From the NCBI GenBank assembly GCA_030549495.1, contig JAUIRK010000977.1, positions 52,501 through 116,500 of the forward strand: a stretch of DNA of 64,000 bases. The letters run 5' to 3'. Position numbers and translations under genes: made by a program. Below, in pieces: positions 43,968 to 54,899 of the stretch. The notes under the pieces are model-generated. The model saw nothing but the letters and a program-made list of their open reading frames with translations, did no database searches and was not told the origin of the DNA. The stretch comes from Nectonema munidae. Lineage: Eukaryota; Nematomorpha; Nectonematoida; Nectonematidae. Position 1 is the stretch's first letter. The number at the start of each line of letters is the position of its first letter.

Positions 43968-44565
43968 ATGTGCATCTGAATATGTGTATATGTGTATTTG
44001 TTTGGGTGAAAGAGTATGTTTATGTATGTGTATAAATGTGTTTATGTAAGGTGCATGCAAGTTTCTGTCTACGTGTAGTATCCATGTTTGTGTTGTGTGT
44101 AGCGATATGAATCTTCATTTCCGGTATGTGTGTATGTAAGTGCTAGTCTGAGTGTGTGTTTTTAGCGTTAATTTGTGTGTGTGCCAATCTGTGAGTTATT
44201 GTGTTTGTATTCTTATTTTGTGTAGGTGTGGATGCTTGTTTTTGCTTGATGTTTCATACTCACAAAAAAGGCTATTCATACCTATATTAGAAACTTTTTA
44301 TCAATATTAGAAAGTTTCGAGTTTTTTAGACTAACCTTCTCTATGAAACATAAAGTAGAACTGTTTGAAACAAAGTTCAGTATATTATAGTTTTATATGA
44401 CATAGCAGTAAACTTTGTGCATCATATATTAAAACGAAATTTAGTATATATAACAATGCTAATACCGGGATTCATGTAAGGATGAAATACAATGATTTTG
44501 TAGTTTTGTATGCTTGTTCATATGTGAATTACTACGTAAAAGTATGAATGTTGTGTTTAATTTAG

Positions 44566-45895
44566 ATTATCTACTCCAAAGTTTGCATATTTGCGAAAAT
44601 ATTATGAGAAGTTCACTATTGATATGCTGCTTGCGTTCTTCGGGTATCTTCTATACCTTGGACAGTCCAACGATCAAAAAATCAAAGTTCAAGATCTTTT
44701 TTCCGATTCTCTTGGTATTCCATTTTTGAAAGCTGCTATCGGGAGAAACATGTATATTTTGATCAGTATATTTTTGAGATTTGATGACAAATCCCAAAGA
44801 AATCCGAATGATCGAATCTCGCCAGTCAGATACCTTCACGATCACTTCTTCAACACATGTCATAAGTTTTGGACACCTACAGATTCAGTAACAGTTGACG
44901 AACAACTTGTTTCATTTAGAGGTAGATGTCCAGTCAAGATTTATGATCCCAAAAAACCCGGCCACCACGGAATTAAATTCTATCACATCAATGATTCAAA
45001 AAGTTATTATTGCCTGAAACCAGAAATATATGTTCCAGGTGTTGGTGAAAACTACTTCTCTGTCAATGAGATCGTAAAGAGACTAGTAAGGCTTTCTGAA
45101 ATACCAATTGGCTGTGGTGTATTCACAGACCGATTTTTCACTGATCACAATTTAGCTGAATGGATGTCGGAGAAAAACCTGACAATTTGTGGAACTGTAA
45201 AAGCAAACCGACGATTTGTCCCTGGAATTTTAAGACCGCAATATCTGAAGACGTTGAAGTTGCAAGAATGTGAAAGTAGAATAATTTATTCAAAGTATGC
45301 TTCCCTTGCTGCCTACATTCCTATGAGGCACGCTACCAAAAATTTTAAAGTCGTTTATGTTCTTTCATCTCAACACTCTACAAGCCTGGAGTTGATTGGA
45401 GATAAGCAAAAACCTGAGTCAATTATAGCGTACAATGAGTCAAAAAGTGGAGTTGATGTTTCTAATCGAATGATTAGATTATATCGCTCCTACAAACCTA
45501 TAAGAAGATGGTCTTCAGCCGTTTTTTCCAATTATCTAGACATATCAGCCTTAAATGCAATGATTATTCTGAACTACAATTGTCCAGAAAGCATTTATTC
45601 TGCGACAAAGAAAGGTGGAAGAAAGATGTTTTTGAAAGCTTTAGCAAAAGAACTTTGCTACAACTCGATGAAACTACGTTCGAGTATTCAAGAAATATAT
45701 TCCAAAACAAAATCTCTTTTGAGTTTTTATGGGTTTGAGGAAAGCAAAGACTCGTCTCCTGTTTCAAGTAGTAAAAGAGTTTTTTGCACATTTTGCCCTA
45801 CTTCAAAAAAAAGTAGAACGACAAGACATTGCCAGAAATGTAAAAAGGGCGTCTGCAAGCATCATTCATACTCGATTTGTCCAAATTGTAAATAG
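44566..45895 (+). CDS. piggyBac transposase exon 2 (catalytic domain and cysteine-rich tail)
   Basis: An open frame of about 440 codons. It has the DDD catalytic set in TVDEQLVSFRGRCPVK, CGVFTDRFFTDHNLAEW and KSGVDVSNRMIRLYRS, plus NLTICGTVKANRRFVPG, and ends with a cysteine-rich zinc-binding domain (CTFCPTSKKSRTTRHCQKC, KHHSYSICPNC). With the acceptor TTTAG|ATT, exon 1 plus exon 2 reads NYK-LSTPKFAYLRKYYEK. Alternatively the ATG at 44591 begins a shorter product. This exon itself has no stops. Transposition would need an intact exon 1 and a right terminus, and neither is present. Confidence 0.88.
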
Positions 45896-46080
45896 AAGAC
45901 ATATTTACTGTTGCATTTTTGTAACTAAAATATGCGCATGTATGGGAATAAGAATTGAGATAGTGTTATGTAAGATCAAATAAAAAAGGTGGTTGAAAAT
46001 AAATTCTAACATGTACTTGGAGTTTTTAAGTGTTTCAAGTGAGAGTTAGATGTTTAAACCTTGGACTCTGCCTCTCTTAA

Positions 46081-46771
46081 GAAACGTAATAAAATTACTG
46101 CTTTGTTAGCCCAGTGATTAGTTGATTCAATTTTTGTGTGTTCAATAGTTTACTCAAAAATTTATTTCGAAATGTATGCGGGCAAAAAAATTATTTGCAG
46201 GACTGGGGGTACCCACAAAGTTTATTTTGCGGGTATGGGCGGGTCCGGGTCCACGTTTTGCTCTCATACTTGTTGGAACAGCACGCACATATTAGGCCAC
46301 AATGTATTTCACACAATTTATTTGTTGTATATAATATGACAACAAAATGTGAAAAATGGTTGAAATGGCAATAAAGAGAAAAAAAATCTCACAAAAAGGA
46401 CAAGGAAATCAAGCATCTTGATATAAAATAGCAGCCGTTCTTGTTGTTGGCAAGACGCAAATCCAAAATTTAAATAAGCGAAAAACAGATATGGTAGATT
46501 ATACGAAGAATAGCGCGTACTACACCGCTTCAAAAAGACGAATTATATAAGGGGGAGCAAAGAGATAAACTTGTTGCGATCCTCACCATGGTCTAGAAAA
46601 TGTATCGAATATGACTTCATCGATAGGTAGAATACATTATACATCGATTTAATAAATTTTTTTGCATCTTAAGAAAATATATCTCCTTCAATATAAGACT
46701 TTAAATTTTCAAAAAAGAAGTAAAATGAAAAGGTTTGGTTGAAATGGAAGCAACAAATTTTTCTATACACT
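46081..46771. other. Spacer between piggyBac and the LTR element
   Basis: Contains a short GC-rich patch (about 46170-46255, GCGGGTATGGGCGGGTCCGG) that resembles, inverted, the insertion at 42934-43967. Otherwise AT-rich, with no gene seen. Confidence 0.4.
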
Positions 46772-47077
46772 TGTAGTATAATTCAAGCCTTCAAGCATCA
46801 CTCCACCTTTTCCATTATCAAATCTCCTCTCCACTTATTTTATCACTTGAGCTTAATTGTAAAAACGTTGCCATTAACTTCAATTACACAAATCATGTTA
46901 ATATATAATACACTCATTTTCTATCTGTTTATTCACCCTGTTGTCCTGTTCGTTGTTGCTTCTTTTCTCACTCCTGATGTTAGTAAGACATTTCACTTCT
47001 TTCTTTTGCACTTTTATACCAACTACATTTCAGAGTGTTAAATAAAGAGTTTATTTTGTATCGCTTTTATCACAACA
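46772..47077 (+). repeat. 5' LTR of Ty3/Gypsy element, 306 bp
   Basis: TGTAGTATAA ... ATCACAACA, with TG/CA ends. It matches the 3' LTR at 50700-51005 in length and at all but about two positions. It includes an AATAAAG signal near the end. Confidence 0.92.
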
Positions 47078-47172
47078 TTTTTAACACCTAAACATCAACA
47101 TGAAATTTACGTCTGTTTAGTTATCAAATGATAGATAATAAGTCGTGCAGCTCGTCCTTACACACTAATTGA

Positions 47173-47811
47173 ATGTCTAAGGCTAATTTGTTTCGACCCT
47201 CTGTTTTTGAGGTTTTACCGGGTCTGTCTAACTCAGAAAGTTCTTACAAACAGTTCAAACGGGGATTTAACAAATTTTTAGAAAGTATTGCTCCCCCTCT
47301 TACCGATCAAGCCGATTGTTTAGAACTGCTCTTTAGATACATTTCAAATGAAATATATGATTTGGTTTCAGAGGTTTCTACGTTTTCTGAAGCGAAGGAT
47401 CATTTAGACAAACTGTATACAAAGGAGAGGAACACTATTTATGTTAGACATCTACTAATGAATCGAAAGCAAAATGAAACTGAAGAGATAGATACTTATA
47501 TATCTGAGTTAAGGAAAATGGTAAGGGACTGTAAAGTAAAAGCTGTAAGCGCTGATGAGCATCAGAGTATGTTGGTTTTGGATTCTTTCGTAACGGGTCT
47601 AAAAGACCCCTCAATAAGAACAAGAATACTTGAGGCTGATTACTCATTAGAGGAAGCAATTAATTTAGCTAGGTCATTAGAGTTTGCAAAGAAAAACTCA
47701 TTAGCGTATAAGGATAATTCTTTTGTTTCAGCTGTAGTCTCAGAAACAAAAGAACACAGTTCGGCTTCAACATTTTCGGCTAGAAAAAATTTCAAATACA
47801 GCGATACGTAA
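47173..47811 (+). pseudogene. Gypsy gag region (fossil)
   Basis: A retrotransposon gag (capsid-like) region with the conserved segment YKQFKRGFNKFLESIAPPL, typical of gypsy gags that resemble Retrotrans_gag, and a helix-rich middle. Followed by two CCHC knuckles (CYNCGNPVHSKIHC and CHSCDKTGHFSKIC). Part of the broken element. Confidence 0.8.
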
Positions 47812-48039
47812 AGAATGTTATAACTGTGGTAATCCTGTACATTCTAAGATACATTGCCCCGCGCGTTTGATAGTATGTCACTCTTGTGACAAAACTGGCC
47901 ATTTTTCAAAAATATGTATGTCTAAAAAAAGTTTAATGTTAAACAAACTTTTTTAAAAACACAGTCAGCTGCCATTTTAAAAAGTCCCAACAATGTTAAA
48001 CTAGCGACCCTCAATTTATCATCACGATTTTTCCGACCA

Positions 48040-50709
48040 ATTTTTATAAAAGAGAAAGAATTAAGAGCGCTTATTGATACCGGATCAGAATTATCCTTTA
48101 TAAATGAGAAAATTGTATTTGATTTAAATCTACCAATAAAGCTTTGTAATAAATTTACTGTAGAATTGGCTCAAAAATCTAGTTTAATAATTAATTCCTT
48201 TATCCTTACAGATATAATGTTTGAAGGGCGTGCTTATAAAAGTGTTAATAATGAAAACTTTGATAAGCGATGTAATTCTTGGTGAAGATTTCCAAGTAAA
48301 ACACAAAAGCTTAGTAGTTAAATTTGGTGGGCCTTTAGAATCATTGAAATTGTGTGCTTTGAAACCTCTTAACATTCCATATCCTCAACTTTTTCCAAAT
48401 TTGTCTAAGAGTTGCAAACCTATAGCCATCAAATCAAGGTTGCATTCAAATTTAGATAAAATATGCTCAAGAAGTTCAAAGGCTACTTGAAGCAAAAATA
48501 ATTAGACATAGTAATAGTCCTTGGCGCCCTCAGGTCTTGGTGGTGCGTAATAGTGAATAAACCACGTATGTGCATAGATTACAGTACAACAGTTAATAAA
48601 TATTCTTCCTTAGATGCCTACCCGCTTCCCCGAATTGATGATATTATTCAGAAGGTTTCACATTACAATTTTTTTTCGAAACTTGACATGACTTCAGCAT
48701 ACCATCAAATAGAGATTTCTCCAGATGAAAGGAAGTTTACAGCTTTCGAGGCTAATAACAGTCTTTATGAATTTAATCGTATCCCGTTTGGATTAACTAA
48801 TGCTGTGGCTGTTTTTTCACGTGTTATAAACACTATAATTAATGAAAGCGATTGCCGTGGAGTCGTAGCGTATCTTGATGATATTACAGTGTGCGGTAAA
48901 ACGAAACAAGAGCATGATGACAATTTGAAAAAGTTTGTCGGTTGTTGAGAAATACGGCCTTACGCTAAATCTAGAAAATGTGTTTTCTCAACTGACAAAA
49001 TTAACTTGTTGGGATATGAAATTAAGAATGGTACAATTTCGCCTGACCCTAAGAGGATTGAGCCGTTGATGCCGTTGATTACCTGTTCCAAATAGTAAAA
49101 AAGAGATAGAACGTGTTCTAGGTTTATTCGCATATTATGCAAAATTTATACCTCATTACTCTGACAGTATTCGTTTTTTATTAAATTGTTCTAAATTTCC
49201 ATTAAGTAAAAATCAAGAAAAATCTTTTGAAACCTTGAAAACTTCTTTATCTAAATCTTCGTTATACTCCATATCTGAAAATGATGGCAATTTCACAGTT
49301 GAAACTGACGCTTCAGATTTAGCACTTTCCGCTATTTTAAGTCAAAAAGGAAGACCGGTAGCGTACCACTCTAGAACTTTTCACAACCATGAGAAAAGTT
49401 ATCCTTCTATTGAAAAGGAAGCCTTAGTAATAGTGGACTCAGTACGTAAATGGAAACATCTGTTGATGGGACGGCGTTTCACCATAATTACTGATCAAAA
49501 GCCAGTCTCATTTCTTATGAATGCCAATAAGAGTCTAAGTAAAATAAAAAATGATAAAATTGTCCGTTGGAGACTTGAATTGGCCCAGTTTAGGTACGAT
49601 ATTAACTATAGACCGGGGAAAAACAATGTAGCTGTAGATCTATTTTCACGTGTTTCTTCTATCAGGGTAAATAAACTCAGGGAGTTACATCAGGAACTTT
49701 GTCATCCTGGCGTTACACGGTTGTATCATTATTACGTTAAGACTAAGAACAGGCCATATTCACTTCAAGAAATCAGAGAAATTAATAACTTGTGTTCCAT
49801 TTGTTCAGAAGTAAAGCCTCGTTTTTATAAACCTCCTGACTCTCATTTAATCAGAGCAACTGAGCCATTTCAACGCTTATCAATATATTATAAAGGACCC
49901 TTACCCACTACATCCAAAAACAGGTACCTATTCACTGTTATTGATGAATACAGTAGGTTCGTTTGGGCCTTTCCATGTAAATACGCTGATACAAACAACG
50001 CTAAGGAACATCTTTTTAGTATTTTCACCGTTTTTGGTTTACCACAAATTATTCATTCAGATAAAATCACTGTATAGTCCCCTCTTATACAATGCCCTAT
50101 CATGCTAAATCCAACGCTCAATGTGAACGCTACAACGGGGTTATTTGGAGGTCTTTAGTTCTTGCATGTAAAAATAAAGGTTTACCCTTATCTCAGTGGG
50201 AAGAAGTTCTACAACAGGTTTTACATTCCCAACGGTCGTTATTATGCACCACCACTAACGAAACACCACACGAGCGTCTATTTATTCACCGTCGTAGGAC
50301 CTCTAATGGCGAGGCATTGCCCAACTGGCTGCTAAGCCCTGGGTCGGTTTATTTAAAAAAACATGTTAAATTTTCAAAATATGAGTCCCCAGTAGAAGAA
50401 GTGGAGCTTATAGAAGCCAATCATAATTCCGCTCGCATTCGTAAGAGTGATGGTCGGGAAACGTGTGTTTCACTTCTAGACTTATCACCTAAAACTTGTT
50501 GTGATCAAAGTAATCAAAATGAACAATCATCAAATGGAGAAGATCAACACAGAGAAGTAAACAAATTGCAAACAACTGAAGATGATGTTCAAAGTAATGA
50601 AGAAATGGATCCGGAACAAATGAGTATGCCTAGAAGATCATCAAGAATCAAAAACCCGCCAAAAAGATTCACTTCGGAAGATTACTTAGGAGGGAAGAGT
50701 GTAGTATAA
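48040..50709 (+). pseudogene. Gypsy pol region (fossil)
   Basis: Protease with ALIDTGSELSFI, RT with KLDMTSAYHQIEI, RIPFGLTNA and AYLDDITV, RNase H with VETDASDLALSAIL and EKEALVIVDSVRKWKHLL, and integrase with the HHCC-type start ELHQELCHPGVTRLYH and a core containing FTVIDEYSRFVWAFP. The region is broken by several changes and is treated as a fossil. Confidence 0.88.
50688..50699 (+). promoter_or_regulatory. Polypurine tract of the LTR element
   Basis: The purine-rich GGAGGGAAGAG directly precedes the 3' LTR, the position and composition expected of the plus-strand priming site in this family. Confidence 0.7.
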
Positions 50710-51005
50710 TTCAAGCCTTCAAGCATCACTCCACCTTTTCCATTATCAAATCTCCTCTCCACTTATTTTATCACTTGAGCTTAATTGTAAAAACCTTGCC
50801 ATTAACTTCAATTACACAAATCATGTTAATATATAATACACTCATTTTCTATCTGTTTATTCACCCTGTTGTCCTGTTCGTTGTTGCTTCTTTTCTCACT
50901 CCTGATGTTAGTAAGACATTTCACTTCTTTCTTTTGCACTTTTGTACCAACTACATTTCAGAGTGTTAAATAAAGAGTTTATTTTGTATCGCTTTTATCA
51001 CAACA
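50700..51005 (+). repeat. 3' LTR of Ty3/Gypsy element, 306 bp
   Basis: Near-identical to 46772-47077. See the element entry. Confidence 0.92.
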
Positions 51006-51530
51006 TTATACTTTTAGAATAAGAATACAAATATTAGCAAAATTACACACTAAGCAATAATAATTTAAAGTATTATTTGAATGAAAAGGCCCTGCTGACT
51101 GGATAAACTTTGACAGGGAAAATAGAAAAGGCCAGTACAATCAAAGCATTAACTGATGGCAAATTTTACCGATGATTTTCACAAAAAATATTTGATATCA
51201 AAAAAAGTAGGTTGATAAAGCTTCAAATTAAGTTCAAAAAACATTCTTTAAAAAAAAATTAAAATTAGTTACATTTCTTGTCTAAAAAGTAGAAAAGATA
51301 ATAAAAAAAAGGGATAATCATTAAAATCAGAAGGCCTTTATTTAAGGAGCTTAGTTTAACACAATATTTTGAATTAATTAAATCAAAGATTTTAAACAAT
51401 AGAAAAAAACTTACATTTTATAAAAAATTTTACTTCAGCTTGAACTTTATTATTTAATAAACGATATTGCCAAATTAATCTTGCGGCACTTTTTAACCGG
51501 ACCGAGATAACACACATCAAATAATGCATT
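51006..51530. other. Spacer, nothing recognised
   Basis: AT-rich sequence between the 3' LTR and the 3' end of the minus-strand LINE. It may include that LINE's 3'UTR. Confidence 0.4.
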
Positions 51531-53830
51531 CTTTATATCACAGACCTTTTCAAACTCTTTATCCTCATAGAGATGAAAATTGGAAATTAATTCTATACAT
51601 GTCAAAATCTCAAAAGATCAGATTTTGATTCATTATCAAAGAAAAAATTGGAAACAGAATTAAACAGACAATTTCCGTCTGAGTTTGACTTAAGAGATAC
51701 AAAATTGTTTTCTAACTTGTAAAAATTGATGATTTTCATGGATACTTCAACATCAGATATGTATAAAGTAATTTCATTATGGAACATAATGTTCTCTTTT
51801 CTTAAAATTTTTTTTCTCTTTTTGCAGTAATTTGGATTTTGTATAGAAAGTTGGTAAATGGCAAACATTTCCAACTCATCACACTTTGTTGATTTGTCGA
51901 ATTTTTTGTCAAAATTAGTTTTCCAATTCAATTTAGGAGTGAAATAAATTCCTAGGTATTTAACTGGGTTAGATGTGCAGGTTCATTATTAAAATAAAGA
52001 TCAGGGCATGTCAGGTTTTTTTTGAGAAATTCATTAGAGAACATTTTTTATTATTGAATGAAAGATTGAAAAATAACCCTCTACCAAATCATCAGAAAAT
52101 CCTTGAAAAAACAATTATTGCTTAATCATTGAAAAAGTCTAGTAGGGGATCTATAATAATTATGAAAAGGAGATCTGAAATACACGCCACTTGAGGTGTA
52201 GAACATGCCAACTTTTTATGCTGATTTCTTAGAAAAATCGTTCGATGATTTCAAAATTTTAATCAAATAAAGAGGAAATTTCATTTTATACATATTCCGT
52301 ATGATACAGGCATGACACGCGGAGTTGAATGCACCATGAAAGTCAATATAGAAAGGCGTTAGACTCAAATTACTTTTAAAACAGTTTAACACAACTAACG
52401 TCATTCTATCAATTGCGACTTCGAGGACCTTTGGAAGACATATGCAAATTGAAATTTATTAATGCAATTTGCTTTATGAATATGATTTAACAGTCGAACG
52501 CGTATTATTTTTTCACAAAGTTTACCTAGACAAGTAAGTAAAGTGATAGGACGGTAGTTGTCAGTTTGATTGTGAGTAATTTTTTTCTCGGGGATTAAAA
52601 GAATTTCTCCGCGCTTGAAAATTTTAGGGAAGTGGCTGTGTAAGTAAGAATGGAGTTGAGCAAAGTAAGTAAGCAATTTTTGTAGATCTAAAATCAATTC
52701 TGTCATATCCAGAGGCCGGTTTTAAACGCAATTCTTTAAAGCAAAAAAGGAGCTCATTCAGAGAAACATTTTCAAAATTGACATTTTCTGAAGACGGCAT
52801 ACAGCATTGAGAAGTGGAAGGAAAAATGGTCAAGAATTTGCCGAGCATCAGATTCAGTATATAAATTTTGGCCTCTACCATTTAAAAGTTTTTAGATTGT
52901 GATATGAATGTCATTTTGTGAGGGAGTTAATTTTTGTCTAAATATTATTGTTGTTAAAGTCAAGAAAGTTTTGCCATTTTACCTTTTTATAATAGAGTAT
53001 TTTTTCCTGAAGAAATTTTTGACATTTTGGTAGAGTGAGAGATTTTCATCAGTTCTTGAATTTTTGGATTTCCGATAGGCATATCTAACCTTTTTCCGCA
53101 AATTATATAAAGCCAGGCACCAAAAGTCCTTTTTGCACTTTATCTCAAAACACGAGACCTCCAAAGCTGTATATAAACAGTTGTTCAGATCCCAAAATTT
53201 TTAGAAATGGGAAAATTAACAACCTCGTATTCTACAGATCGATGGATAAAAAAACCAAGACCTCTATAGCGACTTTTTTCCGATGGAAGTGAAATATAAT
53301 AATATTTTTCATTGCAAAACTGATCAATATTTGAATATGAATCAAGCCAGCTCTCTTGAATATCAAACTATATGAAAAATTTTACGAGCAAATTTTTCCA
53401 CCTTTTGCAAAAATAGATGATAAAAGAAATGAAGTTTAGCCCTTAGTGATTGAATATTTATTGACATAATATTAAAACTACCTAGGAGTGATATCTTTCA
53501 ATATTTGTATTTTGCAAGGTTAAATTAGTAAAATATGAATGTAATAAATTTTCAAGATTATCATTTAAAAATTCCACTCATCATATAATTCTTAAGCTTT
53601 TCAATAATAGAGTTTTGAATCTTAATTCTAGTAGGGCAAGCAATTGATAAAACACTATGATTAAAACGATATATTTAGTTTTACAGCAATTTAAACAACT
53701 AATTGTTTGCTTGTTACAATTCCTACATTTAACGCAATGTTTTTCAATTTTTTTTATTCCATATTTAAAACAATTGTAACATTGTCTTCCATTAGGTATG
53801 TATATTTCAAAACTCACAATCAAAATACCT
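51530..53830 (-). mobile_element. LINE carrying an OTU-like domain (minus)
   Basis: Minus strand, right to left: a cysteine-rich knuckle region (53823-53581, GRQCYNCFKYG, CVKCRNCNKQ, CLNCCK) as in LINE gag-like ORFs; an endonuclease segment (about 53470-53180, NIQSLRAKLHFFYH, IQESWLDSYSN in mixed frames); a linker (53164-52979); and RT with EILLIPEKKITHNQ, TDNYRPITLLTCLGKLCEKI and IDFHGAFNSACH. A decayed TPQ...LLFIIII segment follows, then VKYLGIYFTPKLNWKTNF. After it comes the OTU-like segment at 51602-51931. The FADD active-site stretch is not recognisable, so part of the RT is deleted or decayed. Several frame changes. Confidence 0.75.
51540..51931 (-). pseudogene. OTU-like cysteine protease segment at the end of a LINE ORF
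   Basis: The frame 51931-51602 starts in the RT thumb region (NWKTNFDKKFDK), then reads NNFVSLKSNSDGNCLFNSVS followed by NFFFDNESKSDLLRF. SDGNCLFNSVS is the catalytic Asp/Cys motif of OTU-family deubiquitinases (D-G-N-C-L-F). In the next frame beyond the stop, TCIELISNFHLYEDKEFE and ALFDVCYLGPVKK look like its continuation. The catalytic His is not seen. Some LINE lineages are known to encode OTU-like domains, so this is likely part of the element and not a host gene. Confidence 0.6.
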
Positions 53831-54880
53831 AAGTAAATTTTTTTAAATATTTAATAATATTTTTAGAAAAACTTGCTATCATATTATAACTCTCTTTGTA
53901 TTCCTTGAGTTTATAAAGTTTTATTTCCTCTTCATCACTCAACTTCCTCATAAAAAGAAATATACAAATTAATTATTGCTTAAAAATTATTTAATTAAAA
54001 ATTATAACCTTGAGATTTTATTGACACTTTAGGACATTTCCATATCAAATTGCGAAAATTGAGTCGAGAATTCAAATCAGCATGTCCGATTTGTTATAAA
54101 AATTTAGTTTTATATTAAATATGAATCGATGTTTTTAGAGACACTTTCCAACCATAAATCAAATTTTTTTTTGATACTTTGACAAATTTTGACACCGTTA
54201 ATGTAAAAACGAAGTCCGAAAATGAAATTGATTAGTTGATTTACTATAAAAAAATTATTTTTCCTATTTAAGACTGGCTATTTTCATCTCCTCAGTGACG
54301 GGGATGATTGATTGCGAATTTGGTAGTGGCATTTATTTTTTTATAAAATCTATTAAACCTGTCAAAAATCAATCAAATCTGACAATTTCTGTCCAATATT
54401 TGAGCTTCCTAATTTTTGCAATTATCTTTTCTCATAACTTCATAAATTTGCCTTTATAGAGTAAATTAATCAAATTAATTTTTTTCCTTTTCAGTATCAA
54501 ATCATGTGGTAAAATTGTGGTCAGATATTTTAAAACAATTTTTTTTTCATTTAGCAATTATATTTTATTCTCATTGCTATTAGTATAATTTTTTTTCTAT
54601 ATACCATATATTAAAAAATTTAATCAAAGCTGTCAAAAATCAATCAAACCTGTCAATCAATGTTAAGTACCTTTTTTAAAATTCTTAGCAAAAGTATTTT
54701 TCCAATTTTTCAATTTATCTCTACACATTGAAACAATTTATTATCACAAATTTTTATATGATTTGTGGTATTTTTAAAATCGTGGTCTCTTTGCGAAAAG
54801 ATATATTCTACATATTTTCCGACGATTTGTTTGCATGATATTCTCGAAATGCTAAATTCAAATTTTTAGTCATTCTCAAA
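53831..54880. other. AT-rich spacer with stray satellite monomers
   Basis: Contains pieces of the 38950-40260 satellite: AAACCTGTCAAAAATCAATC at about 54355 and CAATCAAACCTGTCAATCAA at about 54640. No gene is seen. Confidence 0.55.
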
Positions 54881-54899
54881 AACTAATATATTTCTTTGA

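Larger units (their letters stand above)
41972..46080 (+). mobile_element. piggyBac element with spliced transposase ORF
   Basis: The left terminus CCTTCGCACGACG (41972-41984) is preceded by ATTA, one base from the expected TTAA. Subterminal CGTCCTCTGGATTTTTACTC parallels the copy at 59141. It contains exon 1 (42446-42789), an intron of 1776 bp and exon 2 (44566-45895). The right terminus is missing or too decayed: after GGAGTTTTTAAG near 46019 nothing matches the TIR. The intron carries a separate GC-rich insertion (42934-43967). Confidence 0.8.
46772..51005 (+). mobile_element. Ty3/Gypsy LTR retrotransposon, broken, recent
   Basis: A 4.2-kb element with 306-bp LTRs. Internal parts in order are gag (47173-47811), zinc knuckles (about 47815-47930), protease (about 48040-48160), reverse transcriptase (about 48550-48945), RNase H (about 49230-49620) and integrase (about 49690-50480), then a purine-rich tract before the 3' LTR. 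The order PR-RT-RH-IN places it in Ty3/Gypsy. No envelope-like gene is seen. The LTRs differ at only about two of 306 positions, so the insertion is young, yet the coding region is broken in several places (roughly five to eight). No clean 5-bp target duplication is visible. Confidence 0.92.

Noticed and set aside
50775-50969. 64-codon frame shared with 46739-47041
   Set aside because: It is the LTR sequence, open by chance in both LTR copies.
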